Below are positions 14,993-21,062 of a stretch of 21,865 nt of DNA, piece after piece. Source of the stretch: a virus; the IMG/VR virus record IMGVR_UViG_3300031772_007047, positions 1 to 21,865 of that record; one strand, given 5' to 3'. Both the position numbers and the translations under genes were made by a program. The first letter of the stretch is position 1, and each line of letters opens with the position of its first letter. The notes below the pieces were generated by a model. That model searched no databases. It was given only the letters and a program-made list of their open reading frames with translations, and was not told the origin of the DNA.

Positions 14993-15442
14993 TTATGGCA
15001 ATATACTACCAGAAATTATCGCTTGATACAGGTTACAGCCTTGAGCGTCTTCAGTCAGAGCCTCTGGTATATCAAAGGAACAACCAAAAGATAACAAGTG
15101 AACGCAGTCGTCGCAAGGAATCTTACCGGGTATTACTTTTGACTCAGCTTGTAGGGGGGTTGTTCTTAGAGGAGGCGCAATATCTAAAAAGATTTGTTGA
15201 AGTTTATTAATTTTAGATCTGAGAGTTCTTAACTCATCATACAGATCAGAAGTCACTTCAAAAGTAGTGTACGCGTAATCACACGAAGAGCATGAATATC
15301 TCCTGCGCACACCATCAAATACTTTACGGCTTTCTTTGACTCTTGATGTATGCGCCTCGCAACTGGGACACTCTTTAAGCTGACGGTACTCGTAGAGACT
15401 GCGAAGTTGATTGTCGTCGTGTTGTTTCTTTTGAGCTGCCAT
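14993..15442 (-). CDS. NrdR-like zinc-ribbon protein
   Basis: The 149-aa product begins with a charged N-terminus and then has a treble zinc ribbon: CPSC at about 25-28, the NrdR-like stretch RVKESRKVFDGVRRRYSC, a second CSSC, and YAYTTFEV. Bacterial NrdR has the same ribbon (CPxC, R-rich strand, CxxC, FTTFE) followed by an ATP-cone, which is absent here. Instead a coiled-coil-like helix and a second Cys cluster (IPCDDCVHLLSFGC) follow. It may bind DNA as a regulator. The ATG at 15442 is chosen because an upstream in-frame ATG at 15481 would lie inside the tRNA. It has no Shine-Dalgarno; the leader is 14 bases after the tRNA 3' end. Confidence 0.75.
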   Translation of the reverse strand: MAAQKKQHDDNQLRSLYEYRQLKECPSCEAHTSRVKESRKVFDGVRRRYSCSSCDYAYTTFEVTSDLYDELRTLRSKINKLQQIFLDIAPPLRTTPLQAESKVIPGKIPCDDCVHLLSFGCSFDIPEALTEDAQGCNLYQAIISGSILP

Positions 15443-15456
15443 TTGATTGTTGTTAA

Positions 15457-15538
15457 TACTGCAGGTGGGACTTGAACCCACATGAGATAAACTCAGCGCA
15501 TTTTAAGTGCGCAGCGTATGCCATTCCGCCACTGCAGC
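15457..15538 (-). tRNA. tRNA-Leu (anticodon UAA)
   Basis: The minus strand folds as a class II tRNA of 82 bases. It has a 7-bp acceptor stem GCTGCAG/CTGCAGT (with a G-U first pair), a D-arm with GCG/CGC stem, an anticodon stem GCGCA/TGCGC with loop CTTAAAA (anticodon TAA), a 14-base variable arm with TGAG/CTCA, a T-arm GTGGG TTCAAGT CCCAC, and discriminator A. CCA is not encoded. It reads UUA codons, common in the AT-rich phage genes. It lies between two leftward genes and must be cut out of their transcript. Confidence 0.95.
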
Positions 15539-15561
15539 GGCTTGTGGACTGTAGCAATAAA

Positions 15562-15777
15562 TCAAACGTCTGGATCGTTTGTTTCAGATGTTTTCCAAGT
15601 TTCATCCCCCGGAAGTGGTTCTGTACCGTACTCAAACGTATCGTAGTTCTCGTCGTTACGAGGATCCTCTACAAACACATAGTGCGTAGTCTCAACTTCA
15701 ATAAACTCTTGTAAGTTAGACAGAGCTTGGGAGAGGAGCCTTTCTTCCTCAGGCGTCAGTTTTTCAGGTGTGGTCAT
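15562..15777 (-). CDS. Small acidic protein, 71 aa, unknown
   Basis: The product begins MTTPEKLTPEEERLLSQALS, a helix, and ends in an Asp/Glu-rich tail (VFVEDPRNDENYDTFEYG). No family is recognised. The ATG at 15777 is preferred; a TTG two codons upstream overlaps the stop of the membrane-protein gene at 15780-16052. It lies just before the tRNA-Leu on the same strand. The high negative charge recalls DNA-mimic or inhibitor proteins, but this is only a possibility. Confidence 0.65.
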   Translation of the reverse strand: MTTPEKLTPEEERLLSQALSNLQEFIEVETTHYVFVEDPRNDENYDTFEYGTEPLPGDETWKTSETNDPDV

Positions 15778-15779
15778 AG

Positions 15780-16052
15780 TCAACGATAAATAGGGACAAA
15801 AGCGTTAGCAACACGGCCACACTGCCAGTCATCATACTTTCCGTATTTTTGCAATTGTGCTTGCATACATGTGGTTTTGATGGCTGTGTACTCCTGCATT
15901 CGCTGTCGCTCTATCCGACTGTACTTAATCCACTCGGGAACAAACGACAAAAACACAAAAGTAAAAAAGATTAAAACAAAATAAGTGGGGCCTTTCCAAG
16001 CGACGGCCGCCTGAATGGCGTGTTTGGAGTCAATGTTGATGTTGGTAGTCAT
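15780..16052 (-). CDS. Small single-pass membrane protein, 90 aa
   Basis: Residues about 22-42 (PTYFVLIFFTFVFLSFVPEW) form one strong transmembrane segment, preceded by a polar N-terminus and followed by a basic helix (KYSRIERQRMQEY) and two late Cys residues. The topology resembles small phage inner-membrane proteins such as spanin-like or superinfection-exclusion proteins, without a specific motif. The first gene after the promoter at 16076-16104, it starts at the ATG at 16052; a GTG three codons upstream is also in frame. No Shine-Dalgarno is seen. Confidence 0.7.
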   Translation of the reverse strand: MTTNINIDSKHAIQAAVAWKGPTYFVLIFFTFVFLSFVPEWIKYSRIERQRMQEYTAIKTTCMQAQLQKYGKYDDWQCGRVANAFVPIYR

Positions 16053-16075
16053 GTGAGTCACTCAGTGACACGACA

Positions 16076-16104
16076 AGCATACACACCAAACCGGGTCCTG
16101 TCAA
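16076..16104 (-). promoter_or_regulatory. Sigma70-like promoter for the leftward operon
   Basis: On the minus strand TTGACA (16099-16104, perfect -35) is followed after exactly 17 bases by TATGCT (16076-16081, 4 of 6 to TATAAT). The predicted start lies near 16069, giving a short leader of about 17 bases before the ATG at 16052. It is the best promoter match seen and would drive the leftward genes down to 9737. Confidence 0.65.
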
Positions 16105-16144
16105 GAAAACCCTGCTACGATGCTGACATACCCAAGTTTTGTCC

Positions 16145-16858
16145 ATGACCACGACAAACAAGCCCAGCTTCAAAGAGCTTATGGCCCAGCTGGGCGAAGA
16201 AACCGAGACAAGCGCCCCCGTAGTTCAGATCCAAGGCAAAAAGAAACTTGACGACCGGTACAAATTTAACCAGGGCTGGTACGACGCTCTACTCAATACC
16301 GATATGGTGCTTTGCACCCACAATGAAGCTGCAGAACTACGTCTAGAGCCGACCAAGGAACGTCAAGTTGTCGAAATTGGCGTTTACGAAGGCGCATCCA
16401 GCTGTTTTTGGTCGGATTTTTATCTTTCACATCCCGAGTCTCGCCTAATTTCAATTGATCCATTTACTGGAAGTACCGAACACCACGAAACCCCTGAAAA
16501 CTACCCGGAACTGCCGAATATTGAGCTGATCGCTCGCGGAAATATCGCCAAATCAGAGAACGCAGCCAAAATTGAAATTATCAAAGGCTGTAGTTGGGAT
16601 GTTTTTCCTGAACTGAATCGCAGGAATCAAGGCAAACCTTGGATTGATCTCCTCTATATTGATGGCGCACACGACTCTACCTCTGTCGCACGGGATATCA
16701 CGTTGTTTGTTCCTATGGTCAAGACTGGAGGTATTGTTATTTTTGATGATTATGGTCACCCTGATGTGAAGCGAGGTGTCGATATGGCGCTTAATGCTTT
16801 TGCTTCAATGGAGTTAGCTGTGTTTACAGGGTGGCAACTCGTAGCAAAAGTAGCTTGA
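16145..16858 (+). CDS. Class I SAM-dependent methyltransferase (Methyltransf_24-like)
   Basis: The 237-aa product has motif I QVVEIGVYEGASSCFW at 74-89, ISIDPFTGS at about 102-110, the acidic motif LLYIDGAHDSTSVARDI near the middle, and GGIVIFDDYGH near the C-terminal third. These are the marks of the CmcI/O-methyltransferase-like group seen in glycan and antibiotic gene clusters. The N-terminal 35 residues are a Thr/Gln/Lys-rich extension. The ATG at 16145 is preferred over a TTG two codons earlier; no Shine-Dalgarno is visible. It is transcribed away from the promoter at 16076-16104. The substrate is unknown, but a sugar is likely given the many glycan genes. Confidence 0.85.
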   Translation: MTTTNKPSFKELMAQLGEETETSAPVVQIQGKKKLDDRYKFNQGWYDALLNTDMVLCTHNEAAELRLEPTKERQVVEIGVYEGASSCFWSDFYLSHPESRLISIDPFTGSTEHHETPENYPELPNIELIARGNIAKSENAAKIEIIKGCSWDVFPELNRRNQGKPWIDLLYIDGAHDSTSVARDITLFVPMVKTGGIVIFDDYGHPDVKRGVDMALNAFASMELAVFTGWQLVAKVA

Positions 16859-16874
16859 TTCAAGGAAACACGTT

Positions 16875-16918
16875 GTGTGGGAGGCGGTAACTACGGAGTT
16901 TCTCGCCGCTTTCCACAC
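16875..16918. terminator. Long stem-loop between convergent genes, possible terminator
   Basis: GTGTGGGAGGCGG pairs with CCGCTTTCCACAC, including two G-U pairs, giving about 13 bp, with a possible inner AACT/AGTT helix. It starts 17 bases after the methyltransferase stop and precedes the convergent gene at 16958. No U-tract follows on either strand, so it may be a bidirectional transcription stop or an mRNA 3'-end stabiliser. Confidence 0.4.
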
Positions 16919-16957
16919 TTCTTCCCACCAGTAGCTAAGCACGCACACAGTTTTTTC

Positions 16958-17179
16958 TTACACCTCTGCCCTTTTATCTTCTACAGCTTGCCTTTGGGCC
17001 GCTTTTTTAGCATCCCAATCCGCTGGCTTCGTCCTCCGCGTCAATTGTATTTTCCGTTCATCCACCAGGTGCCAGCTGCTAACAAAACTTTGCTCGCCCC
17101 ACGCTGCCTTAACTAGGATCCCATAATCATCAACCTGAATTACTTCAAAATCAACTTCATCGACATGCACATACGTCAT
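16958..17179 (-). CDS. Small protein, 73 aa, unknown
   Basis: The product begins MTYVHVDEVDFEVIQVDDYG, a beta-rich start like a small SH3 or ribbon fold. It continues with ILVKAAWGEQSFVSSWHLVD and ends in a Lys/Arg/Ala/Glu helix. The ATG at 17179 is used; a GTG three codons upstream is also possible. It is convergent with the methyltransferase gene and divergent from the next. Function is unknown. Confidence 0.7.
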   Translation of the reverse strand: MTYVHVDEVDFEVIQVDDYGILVKAAWGEQSFVSSWHLVDERKIQLTRRTKPADWDAKKAAQRQAVEDKRAEV

Positions 17180-17276
17180 GTATTTCACAATTTGTTCGTT
17201 CAGTCAGATCAACTATAAACTACCTTGAAATTTATGCGTGTTAAACTAACAATAGATAGGTCGGAGATTTTTAAAA

Positions 17277-17597
17277 ATGCAAATGAACGATATCATAAGC
17301 ATGTTGACACCTGCAAAATCTAATAATTTTTTAAATAGTTTTATTGAGTCTATTATTCTTGGCGCTCCTAAAACTTATGATTTTGATGAAAGCGTCTTAA
17401 TGAAAGGGGATGATCAAACAGGGATGATGGTACCTCCTAACTGGACGCCTAGACCCAAACCCAGTATCAATAACTCTGAAGACTTGCGAAATACACTATA
17501 TGGATCAAATGCGTGCGCAAAATGTCGTGAAGCTCAAATGACTCAAATGAGAAACGGAGTAATGAATATCGTGGATCCTTGCCGAGGCGTTTGCTGA
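17277..17597 (+). CDS. Small protein with a C-terminal cysteine pattern, 106 aa
   Basis: The product has a hydrophobic/helical N-terminus (MQMNDIISMLTPAKSNNFLN, SFIESIIL), a Pro/Asp-rich middle and four Cys residues at 80, 83, 102 and 106 (CAKC and CRGVC), possibly a small metal site. GGAG at 17263-17266 lies 10 bases before the ATG at 17277, one of few convincing ribosome sites here. A TTGAAA at 17225-17230 with a weak -10 could serve as promoter. It is followed 9 bases later by the 280-aa gene in the same direction. Family unknown. Confidence 0.75.
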   Translation: MQMNDIISMLTPAKSNNFLNSFIESIILGAPKTYDFDESVLMKGDDQTGMMVPPNWTPRPKPSINNSEDLRNTLYGSNACAKCREAQMTQMRNGVMNIVDPCRGVC

Positions 17598-17606
17598 AAT
17601 TAAGTC

Positions 17607-18449
17607 ATGGCAAACGGAATTCAGTACTTACCGACATATCGCTCAGGTTTCACAGGTCCTAGCGAAAAGATTGGCGGCTCGTCGCCTTACCATATTGATT
17701 TAAAGGTACTTCAAACACTGCCGCTGCAGGAACGAATCCGCGCCATGGATTCTCTTGCCGATCAATACAAATCGATTGGTCGCGAAATCGAGTTCTCCAA
17801 CCAAGCCGTATCCGGTAAACGCTGGAACCCAACCGCGCCCATAGATGAAAAAGTTAACCTACTTGAACTAGCTGCTAAAGCCCACGCTCCGCGTGGTGGC
17901 TGGGATTCGTACGACTTTTATGTCCCGTTCGCAGGCAAGTCCCGTTTCGATCCTGGTGCAGTTGAAGGTGCTTCAATTTATATTCCTGGTGTCCCTGGTG
18001 GAAAAATTACTCGTGGATCCGGTGGTGGTTACGGATACTTTAGCGAAGCTGTAGATCCCGGCGGTAGGGTTGTCTTCCGCGTAGGTCATGGTGACGTCAG
18101 CCGACCAGAAACTGACGCAGAAGTTTTAGTTGCACGGCAGGCTGCACAACAAACTCAGGGGGGTCAAACACAAGATAACTCTGCTGAAGAATTACTTAAC
18201 AAAACAATTGAACGAATTCTGAAGCCCGCACCACCTGAATTTAAATCGAGCTACGCTGGCCCTAGTGAAGAAGAATTCCGTCGTCGCCGCAACCAACTTG
18301 AAAGCACAATGCTTGAACTCATGATTGATCAAGCATCTCGTCAAGAAAAGCAGCCAACCACACCTCAACTTGTTCAAAACATGAGCGGCGCTCAAGCTGC
18401 AGCTATGGGACTCCGTGGGTTTGGGCAAACTCCGAAGTCAGTGATTTAA
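17607..18449 (+). CDS. Virion-type protein with a faint M23-peptidase-like segment (280 aa)
   Basis: The N-terminal part is helical (LQTLPLQERIRAMDSLADQY). A middle part of about residues 100-170 is Gly-rich beta structure: YDFYVPFAG, GGKITRGSGGGYGYF and GRVVFRVGHGD. This resembles the order of strands in M23/LytM peptidases, but the full HxxxD and HxH zinc ligands are missing, so activity is doubtful. The C-terminal third is a Gln/Glu/Arg-rich helix (EEEFRRRRNQLESTMLELMI) ending in a Gln/Ala stretch. It could be a tail-associated or lysis-related protein. Its 3' end overlaps the convergent zinc-ribbon gene by 47 bases. Confidence 0.7.
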   Translation: MANGIQYLPTYRSGFTGPSEKIGGSSPYHIDLKVLQTLPLQERIRAMDSLADQYKSIGREIEFSNQAVSGKRWNPTAPIDEKVNLLELAAKAHAPRGGWDSYDFYVPFAGKSRFDPGAVEGASIYIPGVPGGKITRGSGGGYGYFSEAVDPGGRVVFRVGHGDVSRPETDAEVLVARQAAQQTQGGQTQDNSAEELLNKTIERILKPAPPEFKSSYAGPSEEEFRRRRNQLESTMLELMIDQASRQEKQPTTPQLVQNMSGAQAAAMGLRGFGQTPKSVI

Positions 18450-18669
18450 TTCCGCCAAGCTTTAATTTCCGAATACCCGTCATCAAATAAGCGTAATCAC
18501 GCGCTTCAGTTACGTGCGTCTCCTGGTCGCACACATTACACGTACCATTCCAAACAGAACTACAGCCTACGGAATAAATGCCGTATTTGGCGCCGCACTC
18601 GCCACAAACCGTATAGGCATTCTCAAGTTTTTTAAGTAGCTGCTTCTCCTCTTTAGTTAGCCGCTTCAT
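18403..18669 (-). CDS. Small zinc-ribbon protein, 88 aa
   Basis: The product starts MKRLTKEEKQLLKKLENAYT and has a zinc-ribbon pattern CGECG at 22-26, C36, and CNVC at 44-47. Next comes a charged helical C-terminus. It probably binds zinc and may contact nucleic acid or protein. The ATG at 18669 overlaps the upstream gene by 17 bases and has GGTGA upstream at good spacing; an in-frame GTG three codons earlier is less likely. The 3' end overlaps the convergent 280-aa gene by 47 bases, an unusually long tail-to-tail overlap. Confidence 0.75.
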   Translation of the reverse strand: MKRLTKEEKQLLKKLENAYTVCGECGAKYGIYSVGCSSVWNGTCNVCDQETHVTEARDYAYLMTGIRKLKLGGIKSLTSEFAQTHGVP

Positions 18670-18871
18670 AATTTTCACCAGGAAACAGAGTGTGCACGGC
18701 AGATTCTACCTGAGTAACAAACTTACGACGACGATCCAGCTCCTCATATAATGCTTTCTTAAGATGTGGGATGAGTTTATCTACCATATCCTCCTCCATG
18801 TACTCAAAAATGCTTTCCTCTAACCTGCCGTACACAGACTCTTCGTAATGAAAAGGGTGTTCAAAGGACAT
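18653..18871 (-). CDS. Small acidic helical protein, 72 aa
   Basis: The product begins MSFEHPFHYEESVYGRLEES, rich in Glu, and is largely helical (MVDKLIPHLKKALYEELDRR) with a C-terminal tail. The ATG at 18871 is preferred because GGA lies 5-6 bases upstream; a TTG nine codons earlier is also in frame. It overlaps the zinc-ribbon gene downstream and is divergent from the small frame at 18934. No family is recognised. Confidence 0.7.
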   Translation of the reverse strand: MSFEHPFHYEESVYGRLEESIFEYMEEDMVDKLIPHLKKALYEELDRRRKFVTQVESAVHTLFPGENYEAAN

Positions 18872-18933
18872 CGTTCCAATGGCGGATGACACCCGCAACG
18901 ATAAAGCAATTCGTCACCAGGAAGCTTACAAAT

Positions 18934-19071
18934 ATGAAAGTCCTAACCCAGGCCACACGATCTGAAATATTTGAACAATCGGCGGCTTTAGGTCCTAACG
19001 CACTCGCCCAAATCTTAAACACCTTCTGCCTCCGACGCATAAACCGTACAAATCTGGAACTAGTCTACTGA
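18934..19071 (+). CDS. Candidate small protein, 45 aa
   Basis: From the ATG at 18934 the product reads MKVLTQATRSEIFEQSAALG and continues with NALAQILNTF to a basic end. AGGAAG is upstream at a longish distance. A longer form from the ATG at 18886 adds 16 residues and would overlap the divergent gene's upstream region. The composition is protein-like but short; it may not be expressed. It is a rightward gene between leftward ones. Confidence 0.4.
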   Translation: MKVLTQATRSEIFEQSAALGPNALAQILNTFCLRRINRTNLELVY

Positions 19072-19080
19072 CTTACCATA

Positions 19081-19263
19081 TTATTGAATATCTAATTCTC
19101 CATTCTCATCCCAGGTCATGCTGTGCATTAGCTGATAGGTGGGTTCTTTCATGCGCCGTGTGGCGACAGGGTTAGAAGCTCGATTTGGCTCCCCAGACGT
19201 CAGAGCCAACAACTTACCAAGTTGTACAGTTATGCGATGAGATATTTTGCGTGGATCCCCCAC
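19081..19263 (-). CDS. Small protein, 60 aa, unknown
   Basis: The frame starts at a GTG (19263) and has no ATG before residue 38. The sequence reads DPRKISHRITVQLGKLLALT, then Ser/Gly/Pro/Asn and a polar C-terminus ending in MTWDENGELDIQ. It looks coding by composition, and stops 9 bases from the convergent small frame. The GTG start and weak context keep confidence moderate. A stem-loop lies just upstream, at about 19263-19304. Confidence 0.5.
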   Translation of the reverse strand: MGDPRKISHRITVQLGKLLALTSGEPNRASNPVATRRMKEPTYQLMHSMTWDENGELDIQ

Positions 19264-19338
19264 GGTGCCTTAGCGTGTTCTTTACTTTAGTAAGCTAGAC
19301 ACCGCAAGGAATCTCAGGTTTGTTAAAACATTATGTAG

Positions 19339-19662
19339 CTACACACCACCTATCGGAAACCCACTCTGCCTCAGTCGCTCACGGCCACGGTCGAAAAGAC
19401 CGCTTTCACGAAGACGTCTAATACCCGCATCAAGCGCTGCCATTGCCTCGGGAGACTCAGGACCACCAGGATCATCGTCAATCGGGCGTACAATTTTAAA
19501 ACTTGGATCAGCAGCTACTTCTGTGCCAGAGTTACGCAAAAACATATCTAAAAACTGTTGTCCTAATAATTGAATTTTTTGATCATTTGCATTAGGACGA
19601 TACGGTAAAGTCTCAACAGAGGTACTATCTACTTCAGGTTGAAAAACAAAATCTTGAAACAT
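19339..19662 (-). CDS. Small protein, 107 aa, unknown
   Basis: The product begins MFQDFVFQPEVDSTSVETLP, then a helix (KIQLLGQQFLDMFLRNS), a Pro/Asp-rich linker (VRPIDDDPGGPESPEA) and a basic helix with Arg repeats (GIRRLRESGLFDRGRERLRQ). The ATG at 19662 is taken; a TTG five codons upstream is also in frame. The start codon overlaps, on the opposite strand, the ATG of the candidate at 19661-19837. No family is recognised. Confidence 0.7.
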   Translation of the reverse strand: MFQDFVFQPEVDSTSVETLPYRPNANDQKIQLLGQQFLDMFLRNSGTEVAADPSFKIVRPIDDDPGGPESPEAMAALDAGIRRLRESGLFDRGRERLRQSGFPIGGV

Positions 19663-19837
19663 GTTGTTTTTCGTCAATAAAACTCAGTCTATCTTAGAAC
19701 CACCTAGAGGGGGTAAACGCGCCGTAGTAGTTATTTTGCTGCTGTGGATAATCGGCAGCATAATCATGTATTTAAATTCTCAATATTTACAAATTATTAG
19801 CTTCCAGAATAAATGCCGCAACAACAAACAGCAGTAA
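19661..19837 (+). CDS. Candidate small membrane protein, 58 aa (rightward)
   Basis: The frame begins at the ATG at 19661 and includes a positively charged stretch (PPRGGKR) followed by a clean hydrophobic segment AVVVILLLWIIGSIIMYL, matching the positive-inside rule for a single membrane pass. It ends with a polar basic tail. It competes with two opposite-strand frames, so it may be an antisense shadow. No ribosome-binding site is seen. If real, it could be a lysis or exclusion factor. Confidence 0.3.
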   Translation: MLFFVNKTQSILEPPRGGKRAVVVILLLWIIGSIIMYLNSQYLQIISFQNKCRNNKQQ

Positions 19838-19887
19838 GAAAAAAAAACACCAATCAAGAAAATAACTGGCCACACTAGGGAGCTCAT
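19780..19887 (-). CDS. Candidate 35-aa membrane microprotein coupled to the 276-aa gene
   Basis: The ATG at 19887 forms a TGATG overlap with the stop of the gene at 19887-20717, the same coupling used across this genome. The product starts MSSLVWPVIFLIGVFFSYCC and stays hydrophobic to its basic end (WKLIICKY). It is probably a single-pass membrane peptide. Its length is at the limit of confident calling, but the direction and coupling support it. Confidence 0.45.
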   Translation of the reverse strand: MSSLVWPVIFLIGVFFSYCCLLLRHLFWKLIICKY

Positions 19888-20717
19888 CAGACAGATCCTG
19901 GTAGTAAACCTCGTTTTTCAGCTAAACGATAAGCAAGATCCGGGTTTGCCTCGACCCAAGTCATAAACTTCTCAGCAGGCATACCTTCAGCGGCACCACT
20001 TTCATAAAGACGCCGTTGAAGCTCTCCGCCCTTAGCCATCTCCATCCCGAGAACACGTTGACGCGCATAAAGTTGAGCAAGCTCATTCATGCTTTGGCGT
20101 TGAGGGGTTGGCGATACGGGAACTTCTCGTGAGACAGGAGGTCTACGTTCCTCAACTGGACGTCGTACTGCGGGGGGAGTTGCATCACGTTGAGGCTGAG
20201 GAGCTTGAACCTCAGCATCAGCTACTGCTGGATTAAACCTGTCTACTCGATAATTACCAACTAAAATAGTGCCATCACCGTACTTAACTGGACGAGGTGG
20301 TCCATAATCGTTGGCGTTAGAAACGCCCGGCACGCGTCTTGCCGTAGCTTGTTCAATAGCTTGCTGCTCAGCCACGCGGGAAACCATATCTTCTCGCGAT
20401 TTGTAACCAAGGCGTCGCCAGTTGCCATAGGTGTCATCACTCTGAGGAGTATCACCGCCAAGCATTAGAGTCATGTTAAGCGGTCCAGAAGAAAGATATA
20501 ACCCAGCGTCCACTAAATTTTTTATAGGATTGTCTTTTGGTAAAAATTCACTTGCAACAATTCCAGCAATCTCAGGCTTGAATCCAATAGTAGGCCGAAC
20601 AAAACTGCTATTTAGTGCACGACCAGCCATGCGTGCCGGCGGAGATTGTGTAACTGCACGAAAAGCTTCAGAAGCTCGGGCCTGTACCGACCGCTTAAGA
20701 TCATCGAGCCAGTTCAT
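19887..20717 (-). CDS. Structural-type protein, 276 aa, unknown
   Basis: The product begins MNWLDDLKRSVQARASEAFR, an amphipathic helix, then has a globular part (IAGIVASEFLPKDNPIKNLV, PLNMTLMLGG), a long Pro/Arg/Gln-rich linker (about residues 180-215), and a C-terminal helical domain (MNELAQLYARQRVLGMEMAK). A flexible Pro-rich linker between two domains is common in virion proteins. The ATG at 20717 is preferred over a GTG five codons upstream because GGGTGA lies 10 bases before it. The gene follows the terminator/promoter pair at about 20741-20791. No family is recognised. Confidence 0.75.
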   Translation of the reverse strand: MNWLDDLKRSVQARASEAFRAVTQSPPARMAGRALNSSFVRPTIGFKPEIAGIVASEFLPKDNPIKNLVDAGLYLSSGPLNMTLMLGGDTPQSDDTYGNWRRLGYKSREDMVSRVAEQQAIEQATARRVPGVSNANDYGPPRPVKYGDGTILVGNYRVDRFNPAVADAEVQAPQPQRDATPPAVRRPVEERRPPVSREVPVSPTPQRQSMNELAQLYARQRVLGMEMAKGGELQRRLYESGAAEGMPAEKFMTWVEANPDLAYRLAEKRGLLPGSV

Positions 20718-20740
20718 TTCTAAACTAATCACCCCTGAGC

Positions 20741-20769
20741 ATTAAGTATAAGCCCAGCCATATAGTCAA
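20741..20769 (-). promoter_or_regulatory. Possible promoter restarting leftward transcription
   Basis: On the minus strand TTGACT (20764-20769, 5 of 6) is followed after 17 bases by CTTAAT (20741-20746, 4 of 6), with an alternative TATACT overlapping. It lies directly after the terminator and 24 bases before the ATG at 20717. The match is modest. Confidence 0.4.
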
Positions 20770-20791
20770 AAAAATAGGGGCAAAAAGCCCC
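20768..20791 (-). terminator. Rho-independent terminator, leftward
   Basis: On the minus strand GGGGC-TTTTT-GCCCC (5-bp stem, 5-base loop) is followed by TATTTTTTT. It lies 43 bases after the stop of the small gene at 20835-21002, so it ends that transcript before the 276-aa gene. Its U-tract abuts the TTGACT of the next promoter. Confidence 0.85.
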
Positions 20792-20834
20792 AGGATTCCC
20801 CTTGTCCGTGCATTCCTTTACAGGAACCCAACTA

Positions 20835-21002
20835 CTATAGCGTGGGATTCTCGTGCGAATAACGAGGACCAATCCTCACACCACGGTAAATGCGACGATG
20901 GCTTGACTCCAAGCGCATTTTTTGCCGCTCAAGCACCTCTTTCTGATGCTCATCAGTGTCATACTGTTTGCTGCGATACTGTATTACTGCTATACAAAAC
21001 AC
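20835..21002 (-). CDS. Small basic protein, 55 aa, unknown
   Basis: The frame starts at a GTG (21002) and reads FCIAVIQYRSKQYDTDEHQK, then a charged helix (EVLERQKMRLESSHRR) and a basic end IYRGVRIGPRYSHENPTL before tandem TAG stops. The composition is strongly protein-like, and an opposite-strand frame over the same bases is not. No ATG is available near the N-terminus. It is followed by the terminator at 20768-20791. Function unknown. Confidence 0.6.
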   Translation of the reverse strand: MFCIAVIQYRSKQYDTDEHQKEVLERQKMRLESSHRRIYRGVRIGPRYSHENPTL

Positions 21003-21062
21003 ACATTAAACTTCTAAACCCCTACTTTGGTTTAAAATTTAAAAGTACTCTGCATTCCTCCC

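Noticed and set aside
15439-15481. Upstream ATG at 15481 for the NrdR-like gene
   Set aside because: It would place the N-terminus inside the tRNA; the ATG at 15442 begins a sensible protein just after it.
16877-17116. Rightward 79-codon frame rich in Phe/Pro/Leu
   Set aside because: It is antisense to the more protein-like gene at 16958-17179 and crosses the hairpin.
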